From Minwuia thermotolerans (lineage in GTDB: Bacteria; Pseudomonadota; Alphaproteobacteria; Minwuiales; Minwuiaceae): a stretch of DNA of 64,000 bases. The notes under the pieces were generated by a model that ran no database searches, was not told the origin of the DNA, and worked only from the letters and a program-made list of their open reading frames with translations. Below, in pieces: positions 49,351 to 57,713 of the stretch (the first letter of the stretch is position 1; every line of letters begins with the position of its first letter). Both the position numbers and the translations under genes were made by a program. The stretch covers positions 1 through 64,000 of the forward strand of contig NZ_PIGG01000031.1 of NCBI RefSeq assembly GCF_002924445.1. The letters run 5' to 3'.

Positions 49351-51474
49351 ATGAGACCGCTGAAGATCGCCCGCGGCGCGCTGGCGGCGCTGGCCGTCAT
49401 CGCTGTGGCCGCCGGGCTCGTTTTCGACTGGAACTGGCTGAAGCCGCTTGCCGAAGACCGGCTGAGCGCCGCCGCCGGGCGCGAGGTGACCATCGAGTCG
49501 CTGGACGTGGAGCCCGGCTGGACCAGCCGCGTCATCCTCACCGGCCTCGTGATCGCCAATGTGGAGGCCCGGGAGCGGCCTTTCGCGGAGGTCGCGCGCA
49601 CGGAGATCGACGTCAGGGTACTGCCGCTGCTGCAGGGCGACTACGAGTTCCCCCGGGTGGCCCTGGAGCAGCCTGGCTACGACCTCTACATCGCGCCCGA
49701 TGGCGCGGCGAACTGGCGCTTCGGCCCGTTCGCGCGCGAGGGCCCGGCCGCTGGCGCCCTGCCCGAACTTGGGCGCATGGAGATGAACGACGGCGAGGTC
49801 GTCTACCGCGACGCGCGCAACGATCTGCGTCTCGAAGGCGCCATCGCTGCAACTGCCTCGCCTGGCCGCCGTGAGGGCCGGCTGCACCTCGATCTGACCG
49901 GCCAGCTCCGGGACAAGGCCGTCGATCTCGTCTTCACCGGCGGCTCAGTCTTCAACCTCGGTCAGAAGGAGGAGTCCTACCCCGTCGATATGGCGCTCGA
50001 AGTCGGCGGGACGTCGATCAACGCCGAAGGCAGCGCGCTTCGGCCGCTGGATCTTGCCGGTCTCGACTTGCAGCTTGCCGCCAAAGGGCCGACCCTGGCC
50101 GCGATCTACCAGATCTTCGGCCTGCCTCTGCCGCAGACACCGCCCTATGACCTGCAGGGCCATCTCACGCACGAGCCGGCTCAGACCCGCTTCAGCGACT
50201 TCTCCGGCACCGTGGGGCAGAGCGATCTGGCCGGGTCCTTTGAAGTCCGCCATGACGGCGGCAAGCCGTTCCTTTCCGCGGAAGTCGTCTCGCAGGAACT
50301 CCGCCTGAAGGACGCAGCCGCCCTGTTCGAGGCGCCGCGGGCAACAACCGAGCAACCCACCGGCGGTGACGACGCAGGTAATACGGACAGCGCGCCGGTC
50401 TCCGGCCAGGCGATCCGCACCGGCCGTCTGCAGGCCATGAACATGGATATCAGCTGGCGCGCCGAAAGCGTCCGTTCCGGCCGCCTGCCGATCAGCTCGC
50501 TGGGTACGCGAGTGCGGTTGACCGACGGACTGCTCCGCGCCGATCCGCTGGAACTCGGCATTGCGGACGGCACAGCCTCCGGCGCAATGAAACTCGACGG
50601 GCGCTCGGCGCCGCTTGCCGCTGGTGCCAGCATGCAGTTCCGCGATCTGGACCTCAGGCCCTTCTTCGCCGAGCCGGGGGTCGCGCTCGAACTGGGCGGC
50701 GCCTTTTTCGGCCGGATCGACGTTCAGGGCCGGGGCCGGTCCTTCGCCGGCATCCTCGACGGCCTTCAGGGCGACGGCATGCTGGCCATGCGCGGTGGCT
50801 CAATCGGCTCGCAACTGCTCGGCAAGATCGGCCTCGACCCGCTGGAGGCGCTCGGGCTCGCCAGACCCGAGCGTGCGATGCTGCCTATCCGCTGCGGGCG
50901 GGCCGACCTGAAAGTCGACAGCAGCGATCTGATCGTCACCCGGGCCATTGTCGATGCGGCGGAATCCGTCCTGGTCGCAAAGGGTCGCCTCAACCTGATG
51001 CAGCGGATGATCGACATGCGGCTCGAGGCGCGCGCCAAGGATTTCAGCCTGATCGATGCCAACGCGCCCATCCACCTGAGCGGCCCGCTCTCCGATCCCG
51101 ACTACAGCATCGGCGGGCTGGACGCCCTGCCCTTCTTCGAGACCGGCGATCAGCCAAGCCTGGATTGCGACGCGTTGATCGGCGGCGCACTGGAACTGGC
51201 GAGTGAGCCTTCGCCCACACCGGCGGCGCCGGACCCGGATCCGGAAGGGACGGAAGCGCCCTCGCAGACCGGCGTACGCCCGGCGGAAGGCGGCACGGGC
51301 GATTCCGCTTCCCGCGATTCAGAAACGGAAGCTGCCGGGCCAGGGAACGCCGACGAACGGGACGCCGATAGCGGCGAAGTCGATGCCGGCGGCGTGCCTG
51401 ACAGGCCGAGACCTGCCGCCGAAGCCGCCCGCGAAGCGGAAGACGAACCGATCACCGGCTTCGACGAATTGTAG
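49351..51474 (+). CDS. AsmA family protein
   Basis: The 707-residue protein starts with a membrane anchor (residues 7-24) and 'LSAAAGREVTIESLDVEPGW', the AsmA N-terminal signature. A periplasmic beta-rich body follows, with 'VARTEIDVRVLPLLQGDYEFPRVALEQPGYDL', and a C-terminal AsmA core with 'GILDGLQGDGMLAMRGGSIGSQLLGKIG'. The last 100 residues are Pro/Glu/Asp-rich and look disordered. AsmA proteins are thought to bridge the periplasm in lipid transport to the outer membrane. It is smaller than and separate from the DUF3971-type relative at 30.7-33.9 kb. The stop lies 6 bases from that of the convergent enoyl-CoA hydratase. Confidence 0.88.
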   Translation: MRPLKIARGALAALAVIAVAAGLVFDWNWLKPLAEDRLSAAAGREVTIESLDVEPGWTSRVILTGLVIANVEARERPFAEVARTEIDVRVLPLLQGDYEFPRVALEQPGYDLYIAPDGAANWRFGPFAREGPAAGALPELGRMEMNDGEVVYRDARNDLRLEGAIAATASPGRREGRLHLDLTGQLRDKAVDLVFTGGSVFNLGQKEESYPVDMALEVGGTSINAEGSALRPLDLAGLDLQLAAKGPTLAAIYQIFGLPLPQTPPYDLQGHLTHEPAQTRFSDFSGTVGQSDLAGSFEVRHDGGKPFLSAEVVSQELRLKDAAALFEAPRATTEQPTGGDDAGNTDSAPVSGQAIRTGRLQAMNMDISWRAESVRSGRLPISSLGTRVRLTDGLLRADPLELGIADGTASGAMKLDGRSAPLAAGASMQFRDLDLRPFFAEPGVALELGGAFFGRIDVQGRGRSFAGILDGLQGDGMLAMRGGSIGSQLLGKIGLDPLEALGLARPERAMLPIRCGRADLKVDSSDLIVTRAIVDAAESVLVAKGRLNLMQRMIDMRLEARAKDFSLIDANAPIHLSGPLSDPDYSIGGLDALPFFETGDQPSLDCDALIGGALELASEPSPTPAAPDPDPEGTEAPSQTGVRPAEGGTGDSASRDSETEAAGPGNADERDADSGEVDAGGVPDRPRPAAEAAREAEDEPITGFDEL

Positions 51475-51480
51475 GGGCGG

Positions 51481-52290
51481 CTATTTCGTCATCCGGTCCC
51501 AGTCATAGAGCGACGGCTCCTTGGCCATGAAACGCCGTACCGCTTCCTTGTGGAATGGGGTGGTGAACATCACCGCCTGACCGTTGGCCTCGGCGTCCAC
51601 AACGTCGCCATAGGTCGATTCGAAGGCGCCATTGACCGTGCGCTTGGTGATGGCGATGGCGTCCTTGGAGCTGTGCGCGAGCCGGGCGGCGAAATCGTCG
51701 ACGGCGCCCATCAGCGTCTCGGAGCGGTGAATCTGGTGGACGATGCCCAGCGCCTTCGCCTCCTCGACGTCGATCGAGCGGCAGGTGAACATCAGGTCCT
51801 TCGCCGCCGCCATGCCGACGACGCGCGGCAGGGTGTAGAGCACGCCCAGGTCCGGCATCAGGCCGATGCGGCCGAACACGCTGCAGAAGCGCGCCTTTTC
51901 GCTGGCGAAGATGAAATCCGCGACCAGCGCGAAGGCGAAGCCGCCGCCATAGGCCAGGCCGTCGACCGCGGCGATCACCGGGCAATCGATGTTGTAGAGC
52001 CGCTGCAGCCAGTTGTGGGCGTCATAGAGACGCGTACGGGCCTGCGCCGCCTGGGCGTCCTTGCGCTCCGCCATGCCCTTGACGTTGCCGCCCGCGGAGA
52101 ACGCCCGTCCCTCCCCGGCCAGAATCAGCACCTTCACGTCGGGGTTGCCCTCGACGGTATTGACCATGGCCTCGAAATCATCGCGCAGATCGTCGGTCAG
52201 CGGGTTGAGGATCTCCGGCTTGCACATGGTGAAGCGGGCGATCCCGTCGCCGTCGATGTCGAACCTTGCGGATTTGTACTGGTGGGTCAT
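51481..52290 (-). CDS. Enoyl-CoA hydratase/isomerase family protein
   Basis: The 269-residue protein has the crotonase fold: 'VLILAGEGRAFSAGGNVKGM' carries the first oxyanion-hole segment and 'VIAAVDGLAYGGGFAFALVADFIFAS' the second. The Glu pair of classic hydratases is not evident: 'FSVFGRIGLMPDLG' has Gly/Asp where the catalytic Glu residues would be expected. The exact reaction (hydratase, isomerase, hydrolase) therefore stays open. The ATG at 52290 has GGAGG 5 bases upstream; the longer frame upstream overlaps the divergent hydrolase and was rejected. Confidence 0.87.
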   Translation of the reverse strand: MTHQYKSARFDIDGDGIARFTMCKPEILNPLTDDLRDDFEAMVNTVEGNPDVKVLILAGEGRAFSAGGNVKGMAERKDAQAAQARTRLYDAHNWLQRLYNIDCPVIAAVDGLAYGGGFAFALVADFIFASEKARFCSVFGRIGLMPDLGVLYTLPRVVGMAAAKDLMFTCRSIDVEEAKALGIVHQIHRSETLMGAVDDFAARLAHSSKDAIAITKRTVNGAFESTYGDVVDAEANGQAVMFTTPFHKEAVRRFMAKEPSLYDWDRMTK

Positions 52291-52360
52291 CGCATCCTCC
52301 CCTTCGCGATCCGGTCCGCAGCCATTATGAAGGAAGCGCATCGGAGGTGGGGAGGATTTC

Positions 52361-53236
52361 ATGAGCGGATGGCGTGCGGAGGCGCCCGACTGGTTCGTCG
52401 AGGCGGTGGAGAGTCCCTGGGAAAGACGCTACGCCGACAGCGGCGGGGCGAAGATTCACTACCGCGTGCGCGGGGCGGCGGACGCGCCGGGCGTCGTGCT
52501 GTGCCACGGCAACGCCGCCCACAGCGGCTGGTGGGACTTCATCGCGCCCGCACTTGCACAGGATTACCGCGTCGCGGCGATGGACTTCGCCGGCATGGGC
52601 GATTCCGAGGAGCGCGCCCTGGTCACCCCCGACGGGTTCGTCGAGGACATCGTGCAGGTCATCGCCGGCATGGACTTCGCCGCGCCGCCGGTTCTGGTCG
52701 GCCACAGCTTCGGCGGCGGCATGTCGATGCGCCTGGCCGCCGACCGCCCGGAACTGATCCGGGGTTTCATCATGATGGATTCGCCCGTCTACCCGCCGGA
52801 CGCGCCGCGCAACAGCCCGCCCAGGGTCGCGAAGCGCCTCTACCCCAGCCGGGACATCGCGCTGGAGCGGTTCCGTCTGATTCCCGATCAGCCGGTCGTG
52901 ACACCCTATGCAGTCCGCTACATCGCCGAGGACGGCGTGATGGAGACGCCGAAAGGCTGGACCTGGAAGGCGCGCACCAACATCTTCGGCCATCCCGCCT
53001 TCGGCCCGGCGTTCTGGGCCGAGCAGCGTGACTATTTCCCGCGTGTCCAGGCGCCGACCACGGTCTTCTGGGGCGCCGAAAGCACGCTCTGCACGCCGGC
53101 GACGATGGAGTTCATGAAATCGATCGCCCCGCCGGGAACCGGATTCGTGGAGATGCCCGGCGCCTATCATCACCTGCTGCTGGACAAGCCGCAGGAAACG
53201 GCAGCCATGCTGAAGCAGATGATCGCGGGCTATTGA
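52361..53236 (+). CDS. Alpha/beta hydrolase
   Basis: A 291-residue hydrolase: 'VVLCHGNAAHSGWWDF' (oxyanion HGN), 'DFAGMGDSE', nucleophile elbow 'GHSFGG' and a late 'YHHLLLDKP' His. The cap region is long and aromatic. The substrate cannot be assigned. It diverges from the enoyl-CoA hydratase gene, and the two could share a degradation route, which is speculative. A promoter for the FMN riboswitch overlaps its stop codon. Confidence 0.84.
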   Translation: MSGWRAEAPDWFVEAVESPWERRYADSGGAKIHYRVRGAADAPGVVLCHGNAAHSGWWDFIAPALAQDYRVAAMDFAGMGDSEERALVTPDGFVEDIVQVIAGMDFAAPPVLVGHSFGGGMSMRLAADRPELIRGFIMMDSPVYPPDAPRNSPPRVAKRLYPSRDIALERFRLIPDQPVVTPYAVRYIAEDGVMETPKGWTWKARTNIFGHPAFGPAFWAEQRDYFPRVQAPTTVFWGAESTLCTPATMEFMKSIAPPGTGFVEMPGAYHHLLLDKPQETAAMLKQMIAGY

Positions 53237-53260
53237 CGCGGACGTAACCCCCGCTAACCT
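53233..53260 (+). promoter_or_regulatory. Promoter of the FMN riboswitch-ribB unit
   Basis: TTGACG (53233-53238) and TAACCT (53255-53260) are 16 bases apart, with a start near 53267, about 33 bases before the aptamer. The -35 overlaps the stop codon of the upstream hydrolase. Confidence 0.5.
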
Positions 53261-53299
53261 TGTCGGCGCGGCGCGTTTGCCGCTTACATGACTGGTGAC

Positions 53300-53443
53300 G
53301 CTTTCTCAGGGCAGGGTGAAATTCCCGACCGGCGGTAACGGGGCTCAGGCCTCGAAGCCCGCGAGCGCCTCAGCGACGTTGAGGGTCAGCAGACCCGGTG
53401 CAATTCCGGGGCCGACGGTAACAGTCCGGATGGGAGAGAGAGC
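53300..53443 (+). promoter_or_regulatory. FMN riboswitch (RFN element) upstream of ribB
   Basis: The conserved RFN core is present in order: 'AGGGCAGGGTGAAATTCCC', 'GACCGGCGGTA', 'AGCCCGCGAGCG', 'GGTCAGCAGACCCGGTG', 'AATTCCGGGGCCGACGG' and 'TACAGTCC'-type sequence ('AACAGTCCGGATGGGAGAGA'). The closing stem P1 pairs GCTTTCTC (53300-53307) with GAGAGAGC (53436-53443), one wobble. FMN binding would reduce ribB expression. The element occupies the 318-base gap before ribB; no gene is in it. Confidence 0.97.
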
Positions 53444-53528
53444 ATGCGGCGCAACCCCGCCGAGCGGGCGCGCGCCGCGTTCACGGTTGCCGGGCATCCG
53501 CCCGCCACCGCGCCCTGGGCATGAGTCA

Positions 53529-53550
53529 CCCGCTGGACACTGCGGGAGGA
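53529..53550 (+). promoter_or_regulatory. Hairpin covering the ribB ribosome binding site
   Basis: CCCGC (53529-53533) can pair with GCGGG (53542-53546), which includes the first part of the GGGAGGA ribosome site (53544-53550) ahead of the ribB ATG at 53555. This is a plausible expression platform for translational control by the FMN aptamer. Confidence 0.45.
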
Positions 53551-53554
53551 CACC

Positions 53555-54226
53555 ATGCCGACATTCGGACAGGAACCCCTTCTGTCATCATTCGGAACGC
53601 CGTTGCAGCGCGTGGAGGCCGCCTTTTCGGCCCTGCGCCAGGGCAACGGCATCCTGGTCGTCGACGACGAGGACCGGGAGAACGAGGGCGACCTCATCTT
53701 CGCCGCCGAGACGGTAAGCGAGCGCCAGATGGCGATGCTGATCCGCGAATGTTCCGGCATCGTCTGCCTGGCCATGCGGGGCGAGCTGATCGACCGCCTG
53801 GAACTGCCCCAGATGGTGGCCGCCAACACCTCGCGGATGGGTACCGCCTTCACCATCTCCATCGAGGCCCGCGAAGGCGTTACCACCGGCGTCTCGGCCA
53901 CCGACCGGGTAACGACGGTGCGCACGGCGATTGCGGCTCAGGCCCGCGCCGATCATCTGGCGCGGCCGGGCCATATCTTCCCGATCAGGGCCGCCGACGG
54001 CGGCGTCCTTTCGCGGCGCGGCCACACGGAGGCAAGCGTCGACCTGGCCGCCCTGGCCGGGTTCAAGCCCGCCGCCGTGCTCTGCGAACTGGCCAATCCG
54101 GACGGGACGATGGCCCGGCTGCCGGAGATCGTCGCCTTCGCCCGCCGCCACGGCATGCCGGTGCTCTCGATCGAGGATCTGGTGGCCTGGCGGACGGAAG
54201 GCGCCGGACTCGAACGGGCCGGCTAG
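53555..54226 (+). CDS. ribB: 3,4-dihydroxy-2-butanone 4-phosphate synthase
   Basis: The 223-residue protein is a single-domain DHBP synthase, which makes the four-carbon unit of riboflavin from ribulose 5-phosphate. Visible are '[20 protein letters not shown]' with metal-binding acids, 'HIFPIRA' and '[12 protein letters not shown]'. No GTP cyclohydrolase II domain is fused, and the other rib genes are not in the window. It has its own FMN riboswitch, indicating feedback by the pathway end product. Confidence 0.97.
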   Translation: MPTFGQEPLLSSFGTPLQRVEAAFSALRQGNGILVVDDEDRENEGDLIFAAETVSERQMAMLIRECSGIVCLAMRGELIDRLELPQMVAANTSRMGTAFTISIEAREGVTTGVSATDRVTTVRTAIAAQARADHLARPGHIFPIRAADGGVLSRRGHTEASVDLAALAGFKPAAVLCELANPDGTMARLPEIVAFARRHGMPVLSIEDLVAWRTEGAGLERAG

Positions 54227-54263
54227 ATGTGAGGTTGCGTTCCCGCAATCCTGGGCCGGAAGC

Positions 54264-54935
54264 ATGAGCGCCCTCGGCGTGCGCGCTGCCCTGATCGGCA
54301 TCGGCGCCTTCTGCATGGCCTGGGTCGGCGCCTGTGCGCCCGCCGGCACACCGGTTCCGACGCCGGACCCGACCGTGGACGGCGGCAGCCTCACCCGGAC
54401 CGTCTATCTCGTGAGAAGCCGGCTGCACACCGGAATCGTCATGGCGCGCGACGCGCTGCCGTCGTCGCACCTGCCGGAAGCGGCGGATTTTCCGGACGCC
54501 CCGTTTCTGGAGTTCGGCTGGGGCGACCGCGACTACTACCCCGATCCGAATCCCACTGTCGGGATGGGTCTTTCCGCGCTGATGACCCCGACGGAGGCCG
54601 TGATGAAGATAGGCGCGCGCGGTCCACCACCCTTCGCGGGCGCGGACGATCTGCTGTCCCTGCCGGTGAGCGACGGAGAATTCGGGCGGATCGCCGAGGC
54701 GATCGACGCTTCGTTCGACCGGCCGGACGGCGGCCGGGCCGAGCCGATCCCGGGCGGGCGCCGGGGCGGGCGCAACTTCTACCCGGCCCACGGCCGTTTC
54801 CAGATGTTCAACACCTGCAACAACTGGCTCGCCCGCGTGCTGGCCGCGGCCGGGCTGGATGTCTCCACCACCGGCGCGATGACCGGCGCGGAACTGATGC
54901 TGCGCGTGCGCGCATTGCCGCGTGTGACGGAATGA
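54264..54935 (+). CDS. DUF2459 family lipoprotein
   Basis: The 223-residue protein has a lipoprotein signal with Cys24 after 'WVGA', a Pro/Thr-rich linker, and the DUF2459 (TIGR02117-like) domain: 'LVRSRLHTGIVM', 'FLEFGWGDRDYYPD', 'FNTCNNWLARVLAAAGL' near the end. The conserved Cys/His/Asn pattern suggests an NlpC/P60-like papain-fold, inferred rather than shown. The ATG at 54264 has CCGGAAGC upstream; this start region is 85% identical to that of the next gene. Confidence 0.83.
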   Translation: MSALGVRAALIGIGAFCMAWVGACAPAGTPVPTPDPTVDGGSLTRTVYLVRSRLHTGIVMARDALPSSHLPEAADFPDAPFLEFGWGDRDYYPDPNPTVGMGLSALMTPTEAVMKIGARGPPPFAGADDLLSLPVSDGEFGRIAEAIDASFDRPDGGRAEPIPGGRRGGRNFYPAHGRFQMFNTCNNWLARVLAAAGLDVSTTGAMTGAELMLRVRALPRVTE

Positions 54936-55043
54936 CGAAAGGCGGCTCGGCAACCCGCATCGTTCTGCGGCGGAGGGCAATTGCATCGGGCGGCGGCGCG
55001 CCATAGTTTTCCGCGTCACCGACCAGTTCCCCGGACCGGAAGC

Positions 55044-55925
55044 ATGAACGCCCGCAGCGCGCGCGCAACCCTCGTCGGCATCGGCGCCGTCCTCCTCTGG
55101 GCGCTGCTGGCGCTGTTCACCGCCGCCAGCGGCGACGTACCGCCGCTGCAGCTGACGGCCATGAGCTTTCTGGTCGCCTTCCTGATCGCGCTGACGCTGT
55201 GGATCGTCAAACGGCGCAATCCGCTTCGCCGCCTGCGGCAACCGCCAGCGGCCTGGCTGCTGGGTGTCGCCGGCCTGTTCGGCTATCACGCGATGTACTT
55301 CCTGGCGCTGCGCACCGCGCCCGTCGTCGACGCCAGCCTGATCGCCTATCTGTGGCCGTTGCTCATCGTGCTGTTCTCCGCCCTTCTGCCGGGCGAACGG
55401 CTGCGCTGGTTCCACCTGGCCGGGGCCGTTCTGGGCTTCGCCGGCGCCATCCTGATCATCTCCCGGGGCGGCCTCGCCTTCGCCGGGCTCTCCGGCGGCT
55501 ATTTCGCGGCGATGGCCTGCGCCCTGATCTGGTCCGGCTACTCGGTCCTCAACCGCCGCTTTCCCGACGTGCCGACCGACGCGGTGGGCGGCTTCTGCGG
55601 CGTCACCGCAATACTCGCCTTCGGCCTTCATCTGGGGCTGGAGCAGACGGTGTGGCCGGGCACTGCGTGGCAGTGGCTGGCGGTGCTGGGGCTCGGCCTG
55701 GGGCCCGTGGGCGGCGCCTTCTTCCTCTGGGATCACGGCACCAAGCACGGCGACATCCGGGTCCTTGGCGCGTCGGCCTATCTCGCCCCGCTGATCTCGA
55801 CGGTGATCCTGATTGCGGCGCGGGAGGCGGAGCCGACCTGGCGGATCGGCCTGGCCTGCCTGCTGATCACCGGGGGCGCGGCGCTGGCGGCCCGCGAAAT
55901 GCTGCGCCGCCGCCGGCCCGCGTGA
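55044..55925 (+). CDS. EamA/DMT superfamily transporter
   Basis: The 293-residue protein has about ten membrane segments in two EamA repeats, with 'LIAYLWPLLIVLFSALLPGERL' in the first and 'ASAYLAPLISTVILIAAREAEP' in the second. Both are typical of drug/metabolite exporters, including the YddG-like aromatic amino acid exporters. Substrate unknown. The ATG at 55044 is chosen because it shares the start context and first codons of the upstream DUF2459 gene; the frame before it has no coding character. Confidence 0.87.
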   Translation: MNARSARATLVGIGAVLLWALLALFTAASGDVPPLQLTAMSFLVAFLIALTLWIVKRRNPLRRLRQPPAAWLLGVAGLFGYHAMYFLALRTAPVVDASLIAYLWPLLIVLFSALLPGERLRWFHLAGAVLGFAGAILIISRGGLAFAGLSGGYFAAMACALIWSGYSVLNRRFPDVPTDAVGGFCGVTAILAFGLHLGLEQTVWPGTAWQWLAVLGLGLGPVGGAFFLWDHGTKHGDIRVLGASAYLAPLISTVILIAAREAEPTWRIGLACLLITGGAALAAREMLRRRRPA

Positions 55926-55937
55926 TAGATTGCCGCC

Positions 55938-56696
55938 ATGTGGCGTCCGGATATCGTCGATCTCGGCCAGTTCTATGCCGGCCATCTGGGGCGTGTGGCG
56001 CGCCGTCACCTGACGGGCGACATCCGCCGGCTCTGGCCGGACGTGAAGGGCCAGCGCGTGCTGGGCATCGGCTACGCCACACCGTTTCTCAGGCCATTCG
56101 CGGACGAAGCCGAGCGGACGCTCGCGCTGATGCCCGCCAACCAGGGCGTCCGGCTCTGGCCCCGCACCGGCCCGAACCGGGTGATGCTCGCGGACGAACT
56201 GGAACTGCCCCTGCCCGATCAGAGCTTCGACCGCATCCTGGTGGTCCATTGCCTGGAGACGGCCGAGAATCTGCGCCCGATGCTGCGGGAGATCTGGCGG
56301 GTCCTCGACAGCGGCGGTCAGGCGCTGTTCGTCGTGCCCAACCGCCGCGGTCTCTGGAGCCGGGCCGAGAACACGCCCTTCGGCCACGGCCAACCCTATA
56401 CCCAGGGCCAGCTCGTGCGGCTTCTGCGCGACAACATGTTCGATTCAGGCCGGGTCGAGACGGCGCTGCATCTGCCGCCCAGCCGCTGGCGGCCGGTGCT
56501 GCGCGCCAACCGCCTGCTGGAGCGGATGGGCCAGAGGCTCTGGCCCGGCTTCGGCGGGCTGATCATGGTGGAGGCGCAGAAACAGGTCTATGCGGCCACG
56601 CCGCTGATGGCGGCGGAGCGCAAGCGGAAACGGCGCCGCGCCCGCGCCGGCGTTGTCGCCACGCCGCAACGTGTCGGCGAAACCCTCAGGAAGTGA
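55938..56696 (+). CDS. Class I SAM-dependent methyltransferase
   Basis: A 252-residue methyltransferase. Motif I 'RVLGIGYATPFLRPFA' (about 40-55) and the post-I/IV region 'QSFDRILVVHCLETAE' are typical of type 11 methyltransferases, as is 'MLREIWRVLDSGGQALFVVPNRRGLWSRAE'. Motif I lacks the usual GxGxG but keeps the general pattern seen in an alphaproteobacterial subgroup. It ends with a basic tail. It starts 13 bases after the transporter gene and overlaps the convergent epimerase by 11 bases. Substrate unknown. Confidence 0.85.
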   Translation: MWRPDIVDLGQFYAGHLGRVARRHLTGDIRRLWPDVKGQRVLGIGYATPFLRPFADEAERTLALMPANQGVRLWPRTGPNRVMLADELELPLPDQSFDRILVVHCLETAENLRPMLREIWRVLDSGGQALFVVPNRRGLWSRAENTPFGHGQPYTQGQLVRLLRDNMFDSGRVETALHLPPSRWRPVLRANRLLERMGQRLWPGFGGLIMVEAQKQVYAATPLMAAERKRKRRRARAGVVATPQRVGETLRK

Positions 56697-57681
56697 TGAG
56701 CTTTTCCCGCATCAGGAAGACATAGGCGTCCTCCACCGCCTCATCGAGCGGCGTCGGCGCGTAGCCCAGTTCGTCCCGTGCCCGGGTGGAGACAATGGTC
56801 ACCCGCCGCGAAACCATCTCCGCCGCCTCCGGCGTCACTTCAGGCGTCCAGCCGGTAATCGCGGCCAGCTTCTCCTCGAAATGGCCCATCGCCTTCAGCA
56901 GGAAGGGGGGCACCGTGCGTTTCGGAACCTTCTCCTGGCGCGCATGCCGGGCGATCAGGCGGACCAGATCGAGAAAGCGGGCGTGCGGCCCGCCGAGCAG
57001 GTAGTTCCGCCCGCGCCCGCCCTTCTCGAATGCCGCGACATGCGCCGCCGCCACCGCCGGACCGTGGGCGAAATCGCCCGCTCCCGGCGGCACCCCGGGC
57101 AGCCGCCCCATGGCGGCCATGGAGATCAGCCGCGCCCAGTTGTGACGGTCATAGCGTCCGATGATGTGGCTCGGATTCAGGATCACCGCGTCCAGCCCCT
57201 GGGACCCCACGGCATCCAGCACCGCTTCCTCGGCGGCGAGCTTTGTCCGGTTGTAGCCGATCCAGGCCGTGTCGCCGCCCTTGGGCGTATCCTCGGTGAT
57301 CTCCCCGCCCGACCAGTCGAAGACGTTCCAGGTCGAGGTGTGCAGCACGCGCCCGACGCCGTTGTCGAGCGCCGCGCGGATCACGTTCCGCGTACCGCCG
57401 ACATTGACCGCTTCCTGTTCGTCTGCCTGCTTCTTCCAGATCGACGTCAGCGCCGCGGCATGGAAGACCGCATCGCAACCGACCGGAATGCCGCGGCGAA
57501 GGCTGTCGATATCGGTGACGTCGCCGACCACCTGCTCGGCGCCCATGCGGTCCAGAAGGCGGGTATCGGAGGTCCGGCGGCGCAGCGCCACCACATGCCA
57601 GTCGCGCCGGCGGAGCTGTTCCACGAGGTGCAGCCCGAGGAATCCGGTCGCGCCGGTGACGAAGGCGGTACGATCACTCAT
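56686..57681 (-). CDS. NAD-dependent epimerase/dehydratase family protein
   Basis: The 331-residue extended SDR has TGATGFLG (residues 9-16), 'HAAALTSIW', 'VNVGGTRNVI', a Ser in 'LHTSTW', and the YxxxK pair Tyr143/Lys147 in 'YNRTK'. Proteins of this kind include dihydroflavonol reductase-like, hopanoid-associated sugar epimerases and 3-beta-HSD-like enzymes; the sequence does not separate them. The ATG at 57681 places the Rossmann motif correctly, and 12 upstream codons were rejected. Confidence 0.87.
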   Translation of the reverse strand: MSDRTAFVTGATGFLGLHLVEQLRRRDWHVVALRRRTSDTRLLDRMGAEQVVGDVTDIDSLRRGIPVGCDAVFHAAALTSIWKKQADEQEAVNVGGTRNVIRAALDNGVGRVLHTSTWNVFDWSGGEITEDTPKGGDTAWIGYNRTKLAAEEAVLDAVGSQGLDAVILNPSHIIGRYDRHNWARLISMAAMGRLPGVPPGAGDFAHGPAVAAAHVAAFEKGGRGRNYLLGGPHARFLDLVRLIARHARQEKVPKRTVPPFLLKAMGHFEEKLAAITGWTPEVTPEAAEMVSRRVTIVSTRARDELGYAPTPLDEAVEDAYVFLMREKLITS

Positions 57682-57713
57682 GTCCCGAGTGTGGCCGCGC
57701 GACGCGGCGCGGA

